Shown here: in pieces, positions 7,223 to 12,405 of the stretch
How the letters are laid out: each line of letters starts with the position of its first letter
Numbering within the stretch: the stretch's first letter is position 1
Origin: CBCPMX01 sp965120355
GTDB lineage: Bacteria; Bacillota; Clostridia; Oscillospirales; Oscillospiraceae
Length of the DNA stretch: 12,405 bases
NCBI GenBank assembly: GCA_965120355.1
Contig: CBCPMX010000153.1
Location: forward strand, 1 to 12,405
Reading direction: 5' to 3'
Position numbers and translations under genes: made by a program
Notes under the pieces: model-generated
The model's input: only the letters and a program-made list of their open reading frames with translations
Told to the model about the DNA's origin: nothing
Databases searched by the model: none

Positions 7223-7374
7223 TTTTGGGGTGCGGGCAAGGAGCTGGACAGATGGATTTTGCCTGTGGAAAGAACGGTGGAAAACAGCAAAAAAATAGAG
7301 AAATCGGCCCAATTTGCGCAGATTTCCCGATGTGTTTGCCTTCGAAAAATTTCAAAGGCGCAGCGGTGACAAAA

Positions 7375-7390
7375 CCACAAGATATAGTGA
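7375..7390. promoter_or_regulatory. Additional NrdR-like box
   Basis: CCACAAGATATAGTGA, preceded by AAAA, resembles the perfect box at 7207-7222 but has a less exact right half. Its centre is 168 bp from that of the perfect box. It lies about 230 bp upstream of the nrdD -10, in a stretch with no gene. Chance similarity or a decayed site is possible. Confidence 0.5.
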
Positions 7391-7405
7391 ATAAATGCAG
7401 TGGAA

Positions 7406-7421
7406 CCACCATATGCCGCAC
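7406..7421. promoter_or_regulatory. Weak partner of the additional NrdR-like box
   Basis: CCACCATATGCCGCAC keeps only a left half-site (CCACCATAT). It is noted because its centre is 31 bp from the centre of the box at 7375-7390, the spacing expected of paired NrdR boxes. On sequence alone it would not be called. Confidence 0.25.
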
Positions 7422-7481
7422 TTTCAGGGCCGCCGCGAACAGAATGCAGCGGCAGCCCTGAGTTTTCAGGCATTGCTGCGT

Positions 7482-8617
7482 TCAGCCCAGTTTCAGAGAG
7501 ACGGCGGCCGCCGCTTTGGCTTCATATTCTGCTAAAGTATGGGAATAGACGTCGCCGGTGACGGAGATGGAGCTGTGGCCAAGAACACTGCTGACCGCTT
7601 TTTTAATGTGTACACCGGCATTGATCATCAGCGTGGCGAAGGTGTGCCGCAGGCTGTGGAGGGTACAGGTGGGCAGGTCGTTTTCTTTGAAGAGCTGGAG
7701 CATGTACAGCCGCAGGTGACAGCGGCTGTAGTAGCCGCCGGTATTGTTGGTAAAAACCATGCTGGGATATGTCCAGCTTCCGGCGGCGGCTTTTTGCTGC
7801 TCCTGAAAGACCTGCTGCTTGCGCAGCTGCTCAAACACGCACGCATCAAAGCGAATAGAACGCTGAGAAGATTTTGTTTTTGGCGAGGAAAGATAGGGGC
7901 CGCTGCCGCAGCTGCTGAGCGTGTTGCGAATGTGCAGGATCTGGTTCTCAAAGTCCACATCCTTCCACTGCAGTCCCAGGCACTCGCCAGTACGGATGCC
8001 AGTGTGCAGCATGGTATGCAGAATCACATTTTCGGTGCAGAAGTTGGCGCGCAGGACGTGATTGAGCCGGCTGGCATCCTCCAGGGAGAGGACGGTGGCA
8101 GTTTTGCTTTCCGGCGGCCGGCACAGCGCACGGTGGCAGGGGTTATCCGTCAGATATCCCTGCTGAACGGCAAAGGACAGAATACTGGACATAATCACCT
8201 TCAGTTTGACGCAGGTGGCCCCGGCCTTGGCAGGATGGCCCATGAAAAAAGCAGACAGCTCCGCTGTGGTGATTTGAGAGACTGGCCGCCGGCCAAAGAC
8301 AGGCAAAATACACGTGTCCCCCATCCGGCGGTAGTTGTATATGGTGGAGGGCTTCAGCCGCGCAGGCGCGTATTCTTCAAAATAGAACTGATACAAGTCG
8401 GCGAACCGGAGGATGTCTCCGTCCTCTTCGCTGCCGCGGCACTGGGCTTTGAAGCGCCGGTAAGCCTCGGCAGCGCGGCGGTCGGCCTCCCAGCGAGGCA
8501 GACCGCTGGGAGGCCGCCAGGTCTTGTACCGGCGTACTTGGGTCGGCCCATGTAGACTGTAAATCGGTAGGATGGGCCGCGGCGGGTGATCCCCCGCATG
8601 GATGTGGAATAAGACAT
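7482..8617 (-). pseudogene. Phage-type tyrosine recombinase (integrase), frameshifted
   Basis: Tyrosine recombinases cut and rejoin DNA at att sites. The start at 8617 has a good signal (AAAGGGG, seven bases) and encodes MSYSTSMRGITRRGPSYRFT, the typical arm-site DNA-binding N-terminus. At about 8538-8548 the homology leaves this frame and continues one base over with QVRRYKTWRPPSGLPRWE, the core-binding domain, and an intact catalytic domain: Arg in HTGIRTGE, Lys in SPKTKSSQRS, HSLRHTF, LGHSSIS and the Tyr nucleophile in GDVYSHTL. The phase change fits loss of 1 base (or 4, 7, 10). The N-terminal frame, unshifted, runs into unrelated sequence. The downstream frame has an ATG at 8657, but with no ribosome binding site. 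No excisionase, phage genes or att repeats are seen. It is probably an inactive relic; sequencing error or a real frameshift cannot be excluded. Confidence 0.85.
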
Positions 8618-8682
8618 ATTCTAACCCCTTTCTGAATAGTATGTGTATATTATTCATGGTTTTTGGGGAAAATACAACACAA

Positions 8683-8729
8683 AACCCTACAGGCCCGGAC
8701 AAGAACAGGTTGTCTGGGCCTGTAGGGTT
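8683..8729 (-). terminator. Long hairpin upstream of the integrase, second terminator or repeat
   Basis: AACCCTACAGGCCC (8683-8696) pairs perfectly with GGGCCTGTAGGGTT (8716-8729). Five more inner pairs, one of them G-U, give a 19-bp stem with a 9-base loop. Read on the minus strand it is followed by a U-rich stretch (TTGTGTTGTATTTTCC). It lies 54 bases after the TRAP operon terminator and could stop read-through into the recombinase. It could also be a dispersed repeat or a recombination site remnant. Confidence 0.55.
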
Positions 8730-8783
8730 GTAGAAGAATTTTGCAGCAATGCAGGATCTTTCTGCATATCCGCGCCGGAGATC

Positions 8784-8821
8784 AAAAAAACCTGTGGAGC
8801 CGGATACTTCCGGCCCCACAG
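8784..8821 (-). terminator. Rho-independent terminator of the TRAP operon
   Basis: On the minus strand CTGTGGGGCCGG (8810-8821) and CCGGCTCCACAG (8792-8803) form a 12-bp stem with one G-U pair and a 6-base loop. The stem is followed by G and seven Us. It lies 54 bases past the dctP stop. The plus-strand version has an A-C mismatch and no U tract, so the orientation is clear. Confidence 0.94.
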
Positions 8822-8875
8822 AGACGGTCCTTTGTCAAAAGCAGCCCATCGGGACACTGATTGCCGGGCCGGCGA

Positions 8876-10033
8876 TCAATGAACCCAATCGTAGCCAGTC
8901 AGGTCCGCAGCGACTTCCAGGATCTTGGTCATGCCTTCTCCCTTGCCATTGGCGTTGGCGGTATCCATGGCAGAGGCGGCCTTGGCCTCGAAGGTCGCGG
9001 CCCAGATGCGGTCAATGTCTTCGTCAGAGAACTGCACGAAGGTGTTGCCGGTAGACTCCTCCACGATGGCGATGTCGCTGGCGATAGAGTCGTCATAGAT
9101 GGTGCCGGAATAGGCCTCCACTTCGTCGGCGGCAGCCTGAATCACCTGGCGCTGGGCGTCGGTGAGACTGTTCCACCACTCCAGGTTGGCGGTAAACATA
9201 TTGCCGGCGGTGTAGGTGCCGTCCAAAGCCCAATAGGAAGCCACATCCTGCCAACTCATGGAGACCATGGGCGCCAAACCCATCTGAGTGGCATCGATAA
9301 GGCCGCGCTGCAGGCCGTCGTAGGTATCGCCAGGGCCAATGGCGGAGACCTGGAAACCGAGCTCTTCAAAAATGGCGGCATCCATGTTGCCAAAGGCGCC
9401 GGAACCGGCTACCAGACTGTCCAGATCGGTGAACTCAAACTTGGCGCAGAAGGCGTTGGCGCCGCCTGCGAGGACGTTAAGATAGATGATGCCGTTGTCG
9501 GCAGCTTCCTGCTGGATCAGGGCAGAGGTCTCAGGGTTGTTGAACAACAGCTCGTCAAAATAGTCCAGGGCTGCCTGTGTGCCGCCGGGGGCAAAGCCGG
9601 GGAAAGCCAGGTAGTTCAAGGTGCCCAGGTGGGGCATATGGCCCAGGGCGGTCATATTGACTGCGCCGCTGGACACGCCGTCCAGGGCCTCGGGGTCGCT
9701 GAACAGGGTGCCGCCCCAGAACATCTCGACGGTGATGGCGCCGTTGGACATTTGGCTGAGGGTATCGATAAAGTGCTGGATGATTTCGCCACCGGTTTCG
9801 GTCTGGTTATACACGGTGGAGAACATAATATTCAGGGGCTCCACTTCTACGGCCTCCGCAGGGGTCTCACTGGTTGGGGCTTCGCTGGCGGGGGCTTCGC
9901 TGGCGGGAGCTTCACTGGCTGGGGCCTCGCTAGATGCAGCCGGGGCAGGCTCTGTGGAGCTACCGCAGCCGGCCAGGGCCATGCACAGCAGGGCGGCGGC
10001 AAGAAGCAGCGCTAACAGCTTGGACGTTTTCAT
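8876..10033 (-). CDS. dctP: TRAP transporter substrate-binding lipoprotein (DctP type)
   Basis: This 385-residue protein captures the substrate outside the membrane and delivers it to the DctQM permease. It has a signal peptide with the lipobox LAGC (Cys23), so it is a lipoprotein, as expected in a Gram-positive. Residues 35-60 are an EAPAS pentapeptide-repeat linker. The binding domain (65-385) follows the DctP pattern, with FWGGTLFSDPEALDGVSSGA near 105-124 and LGFQVSAIGPGDTYDGLQRG near 225-243. Where many DctP proteins have a Lys-x-Arg motif whose Arg salt-bridges a carboxylate ligand, this one reads DLDSLVAGSGAFG (203-215), with Gly at the expected Arg position. The ligand may therefore not be a simple carboxylate. 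GGAGG lies seven bases before the ATG. It is last in the operon, 64 bases after dctM. Confidence 0.93.
   Translation of the reverse strand: MKTSKLLALLLAAALLCMALAGCGSSTEPAPAASSEAPASEAPASEAPASEAPTSETPAEAVEVEPLNIMFSTVYNQTETGGEIIQHFIDTLSQMSNGAITVEMFWGGTLFSDPEALDGVSSGAVNMTALGHMPHLGTLNYLAFPGFAPGGTQAALDYFDELLFNNPETSALIQQEAADNGIIYLNVLAGGANAFCAKFEFTDLDSLVAGSGAFGNMDAAIFEELGFQVSAIGPGDTYDGLQRGLIDATQMGLAPMVSMSWQDVASYWALDGTYTAGNMFTANLEWWNSLTDAQRQVIQAAADEVEAYSGTIYDDSIASDIAIVEESTGNTFVQFSDEDIDRIWAATFEAKAASAMDTANANGKGEGMTKILEVAADLTGYDWVH
9861..9935 (-). repeat. 15-bp tandem repeat encoding the DctP linker
   Basis: Five consecutive 15-bp units of the type GGGGCTTCGCTGGCG (plus-strand reading) start at 9861, 9876, 9891, 9906 and 9921. 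Units two and three are identical; the others differ at several bases. They encode the EAPAS-type pentapeptides between the lipid anchor and the binding domain. Unit number could vary between strains without frame loss. Confidence 0.88.
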
Positions 10034-10097
10034 TTTCTTTCCTCCTCAAGCATTTCAAAAAAGATAATATGTTGATCGCAGGGGCGATTCAACCGGT

Positions 10098-11426
10098 TTA
10101 AAGGCCCGGCGCGCCCAGTAGGGACGGCAGCCAGAGCACGATCTGCGGGAACAGGGCGATGAGAATCACCACTGCAAATTCACATATGAAGTAGGGTACG
10201 ACGCCCTTGAAAATTTGAGAGGGGTTGACCCGCAGGGCGTTGGCGGTGGCAAAGACATTCATACCGATCGGCGGCGTCAAGCCGGCAATCTCGCACATAA
10301 AGCACAGGCAGATGACCAGTACATAGGGGCTGTAGCCCACGGCGGTCAGCACCGGGAATACCACGGGCACGGTGATGATAATGATGGACACAATATCCAT
10401 CACGCAGCCGCAGAAAATGTACAGCGCGATAACCAGCATAAAGATCACAAAAGCCGGGGCGTTGACGCCGGCGATAATATTGGCCAGCGTGTCTGCCAGA
10501 TGGGTGGCGGAAATAAAAGAGCCAAAGATCTGACCGGCAATGATAATGGGGAAGATGCCGGCCTCCATGGTGGCGGCTTCCCAGATGCTGTGGGCAATCT
10601 GTTTCAGGGGCAGCCGTTTGACCAGGGCATAGATGCACACAGCCACAGCGCCCACGGCGCCGCCGACGGTGGCGGTAAACAGGCCCGCGAAGGTGCCGCC
10701 GATGATCAGACCGAACAGGCACAAAATGGGGATCAGAAGCCGCAGAGACTTGAGCTTTTCTACAATAGAAACCTTTGGCCCGCCGCCGGGCGGGATCGCG
10801 CCAGGCTTGATTCGGCCAATGATCCGGATGGTGATGCACAGACAGATGGCGGTCACAATGCCGGGAATCACGCCGCCCATAAGAGCCGTGCCGACACTCA
10901 TGGTAATGGGTGAAATCAGGCAGTACATAATAATGGCCATGGACGGTGGAATCAGCGTGGACAGCGCGCCGGAAGCGGCAATGCATCCCATGGAATAGGA
11001 CTCGTCATATCCGGCCTCCTTCAGTTCGGGCATCGCCAGCTTGCCGAACACAATATTGCCGGCGACAGAGGAGCCGGAGCAGGCGCCGAACACGGCGTTG
11101 GCCGCTACGACAGTATACAGCAGGCCGCCTTTGACCCGGCCAAGCCAGGATTTCATGGCCGAGAATGCCCCGTTTGCGATGCCTGTTTCTCCTGCCAAAG
11201 CGCCAACCAGCATAAACATGGGCAGCACGGCGTAGTTGTAGTTGGCGCCCAGTTCAAAGGGAGCGGTGGTAAACTTGGTTACCATCATGACCGGGTTGCC
11301 GCCATAAAGCACCATGAAGCCGCCAAAGGCTGCCACCAGCATGGAGACGAACACCGGGATACCGCAGAAAATCATGACCATCATCACCAGAAAAGCGATG
11401 AGACCGACAATGGCGTTATAATCCAT
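10098..11426 (-). CDS. dctM: TRAP transporter large permease subunit
   Basis: This is the large membrane subunit that moves the substrate inward by sodium-coupled symport in characterised TRAP systems. Its 442 residues are hydrophobic throughout, with about 11-13 membrane segments, and carry family features: MFMLVGALAGETGI near 72, the glycine/serine-rich loop NAVFGACSGSSVAGNI near 109, ASGALSTLIPPSMAIIMYC, and AGLTPPIGMNVFATANA near the C-terminus. The length is normal. The ATG follows the dctQ stop with no gap (TAAATG), and its ribosome binding site (GGAGGG) lies inside dctQ, so translation of the two subunits is coupled. dctP follows after 64 bases. The substrate cannot be predicted from this subunit. 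Confidence 0.96.
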   Translation of the reverse strand: MDYNAIVGLIAFLVMMVMIFCGIPVFVSMLVAAFGGFMVLYGGNPVMMVTKFTTAPFELGANYNYAVLPMFMLVGALAGETGIANGAFSAMKSWLGRVKGGLLYTVVAANAVFGACSGSSVAGNIVFGKLAMPELKEAGYDESYSMGCIAASGALSTLIPPSMAIIMYCLISPITMSVGTALMGGVIPGIVTAICLCITIRIIGRIKPGAIPPGGGPKVSIVEKLKSLRLLIPILCLFGLIIGGTFAGLFTATVGGAVGAVAVCIYALVKRLPLKQIAHSIWEAATMEAGIFPIIIAGQIFGSFISATHLADTLANIIAGVNAPAFVIFMLVIALYIFCGCVMDIVSIIIITVPVVFPVLTAVGYSPYVLVICLCFMCEIAGLTPPIGMNVFATANALRVNPSQIFKGVVPYFICEFAVVILIALFPQIVLWLPSLLGAPGL

Positions 11427-11960
11427 TTATTTTCCACCCTCCTTCTGATTCCCGATATAGGTGTACTGGCGGACAATGCTCCACACGAAGCTCAGGGCCA
11501 GCAGGAAAAAGCCAATGGAAAAGATCAGCGCAAAGGGCCATTTGTCAAAGCCCACACCGGTGGTGGAGGATTTGGCATGGGTGCTGATGAATTTGTTCAT
11601 CTGCACAATGCCACGAACCCCGATAAAGCCACAGATAAACGCCCCCAGCACGTTGCCGACGGTGGTAAAAAAGTTTTGCAGCCCTTTGGGGAAATGGCTT
11701 GACAGCAGGTCGATTTTTGTGTGTCCTGTATCCAGGGTCACATAGGCGGCCGCCAGAAAGACTACTGGGATGTGGAGATACTGGATAATCTCTGTGGAAG
11801 CCGGAATGCCGTGCTTCAGGATTTTTTCGCCCAGGACATTGAAAAACGCCACGAGCATAATCCCGACCAGGGCCACGCCGGAGACATAGGAGACATACCG
11901 GATGATCTTCACAATCATGTGGTCGATCTTTGCCAACAGGCCGTCGTTTTGTTCTGTCAT
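11427..11960 (-). CDS. dctQ: TRAP transporter small permease subunit
   Basis: The small TRAP membrane subunit pairs with DctM. The 177-residue protein has four membrane segments, at about 24-43, 58-77, 97-116 and 142-163. It contains the family pattern STEIIQYLHIPVVFLAAAYV (55-74) and TGHTKIDLLS (78-87), in which the (G/R)HxxID motif is characteristic of DctQ. The tail is short and charged. AAGGAG lies nine bases before the ATG. It is the first gene of the operon dctQ-dctM-dctP, with dctM starting directly at its stop codon. Confidence 0.94.
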   Translation of the reverse strand: MTEQNDGLLAKIDHMIVKIIRYVSYVSGVALVGIMLVAFFNVLGEKILKHGIPASTEIIQYLHIPVVFLAAAYVTLDTGHTKIDLLSSHFPKGLQNFFTTVGNVLGAFICGFIGVRGIVQMNKFISTHAKSSTTGVGFDKWPFALIFSIGFFLLALSFVWSIVRQYTYIGNQKEGGK

Positions 11961-12012
11961 ACTCTCACTCTCCTTCTTGATTCGTTCCCACGACTGGGTA
12001 TGGGACCCGTCT

Positions 12013-12041
12013 ATTATCTATACTCGTATTGGAACTGTCAA
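12013..12041 (-). promoter_or_regulatory. Promoter of the TRAP operon
   Basis: On the minus strand TTGACA (12036-12041) and GATAAT (12013-12018) are separated by 17 bp. Transcription would start near 12006, about 45 bases before the dctQ ATG. It lies downstream of the terminator of the preceding gene, so the operon has its own start. Confidence 0.85.
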
Positions 12042-12115
12042 TCTATAGTAAGGATGCGAACCATAAAAATACAATTTCAAGAAAAAGTGGATGTATTTTG
12101 ACTGAAACTTTTGCC

Positions 12116-12127
12116 GCAAATATTTGC
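12116..12127. promoter_or_regulatory. Palindrome upstream of the TRAP promoter
   Basis: GCAAATATTTGC is a perfect 12-bp palindrome about 75 bp upstream of the -35 box in an AT-rich stretch. It could be a regulator half of a complex operator with the site at 12139-12156, whose centre is 26 bp away. The binding protein is unknown, and a short AT-rich palindrome may be chance. Confidence 0.35.
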
Positions 12128-12138
12128 ATCAAAAGTTG

Positions 12139-12156
12139 CATTTCGTATATGAAATG
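12139..12156. promoter_or_regulatory. Candidate operator palindrome for the TRAP operon
   Basis: CATTTCGTATATGAAATG is an 18-bp palindrome with a single non-matching pair. It lies about 100 bp upstream of the -35 element. TTTC-N6-GAAA symmetry is seen in operators of some IclR-type regulators, but the family cannot be assigned from the site alone, and no regulator gene is in view. Confidence 0.5.
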
Positions 12157-12285
12157 TGAAGATTTTGTGAAGGCAAAAGATCCTTTTTTTGAGATTAGAT
12201 ACATTGTACAAAACAGAAAGGAAAAGTTTGTTGGAAATATGAATAACTTATGAACAAGAATGCCGCAGAATGTTGTCTGTTTCTG

Positions 12286-12324
12286 AAAAAAATGCAGCGC
12301 TGCCTGCAAAAACAGGCAGCGCTG
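12286..12324 (-). terminator. Rho-independent terminator of the gene at the right edge
   Basis: CAGCGCTGCCTG and CAGGCAGCGCTG form a perfect 12-bp stem with a 6-base loop (12295-12324). On the minus strand it is followed by CA and seven Us. It separates the gene entering from the right edge from the TRAP operon. Confidence 0.93.
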
Positions 12325-12362
12325 TACGACAGTCCGCGGACCAGCCGCAGAGATCGTCTGTT

Positions 12363-12405
12363 TCAGATTCTTTTCCAGGAGGCGCCCTCCGGGGTGTCCA
12401 CCCCT
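12363..12405 (-). CDS. 3' end of a gene entering from the right edge (partial)
   Basis: A minus-strand frame open from the edge ends with TGA at 12363-12365 and encodes GVDTPEGASWKRI. It stops 38 bases before the terminator hairpin, the spacing expected of a true gene end. The other two minus frames run through the terminator, which argues against them. Thirteen residues are too few to name the family. Confidence 0.5.
   Translation of the reverse strand, partial: GVDTPEGASWKRI

Larger units (their letters stand above)
7223..7481. other. Intergenic stretch upstream of nrdD without a supported gene
   Basis: The gap between the recombinase stop and the nrdD promoter has short open frames on both strands. 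None has a ribosome binding site or a recognisable protein pattern. Besides the NrdR-like sites, it holds an imperfect hairpin at 7425-7460 (CAGGGC and GCCGC arms with one mismatch) and a small CCTGA/TCAGG hairpin just after the recombinase stop. Neither has a clear U tract. No RNA gene is recognised. Confidence 0.5.

Noticed and set aside
7164..7473. Short open frames on both strands upstream of nrdD
   Set aside because: None has a good ribosome binding site or family pattern, and they overlap the NrdR-type palindromes and nrdD promoter.
8618..8819. Extension of the integrase catalytic frame upstream to 8819 or a start at 8657
   Set aside because: The extension reads through the long hairpin and near the TRAP terminator, has no ribosome binding site, and does not look like an integrase N-terminus, whereas the other frame does.
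8861..10015. A 384-residue plus-strand open frame opposite dctP
   Set aside because: It mirrors the dctP coding sequence, and its glycine-rich C-terminus is simply the reverse of the EAPAS repeat; the minus-strand gene has signal peptide, family motifs, ribosome binding site and terminator.
12043..12309. Minus-strand 88-residue open frame upstream of dctQ
   Set aside because: It begins inside a terminator hairpin, has no ribosome binding site, and covers the TRAP promoter and operator region.

Overview
The window looks like chromosomal DNA from a strictly anaerobic, fairly GC-rich member of the Firmicutes, most likely a gut Clostridia or Oscillospiraceae-type bacterium. This is inferred from the class III (oxygen-sensitive) ribonucleotide reductase, strong AGGAGG ribosome binding sites, consensus TTGACA/TATAAT promoters, U-tract terminators and lipoproteins with long Glu/Ala/Pro/Ser linkers. 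No 16S rRNA or other species marker is present.

Left part (1-3640, + strand): an operon of two related SnoaL/NTF2-like proteins and a large solute-binding lipoprotein, with tight spacing (an ATGA overlap between the last two), closed by a clear terminator. A possible upstream gene end is cut by the left edge. The second SnoaL-like protein carries a collagen-like Gly-Pro repeat between its fold and a C-terminal motif it shares with the first. No function is established for this cassette. It is the least explained part of the window.

Middle part (3730-7480, - strand): nrdD, nrdG and dut in one anaerobic dNTP-supply operon. NrdD makes deoxynucleotides, NrdG installs its glycyl radical, and dUTPase clears dUTP and yields dUMP for dTTP synthesis. 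A consensus extended -10 promoter lies upstream, with two NrdR-type palindromes 32 bp apart just behind its -35 box. A second, weaker pair of similar sites lies about 170 bp further upstream. A 13-bp hairpin followed by four Us sits between nrdD and nrdG.

Right-middle (7482-8730, - strand): a solitary tyrosine recombinase gene. Its DNA-binding N-terminus and catalytic domain are in different frames, so it is probably a pseudogene. A long hairpin lies just upstream of it.

Right part (8784-12405, - strand): a TRAP transporter operon in the order dctQ-dctM-dctP, with its own promoter, candidate operator palindromes, and a 7-U terminator. The final bases of another minus-strand gene and its terminator lie at the right edge.
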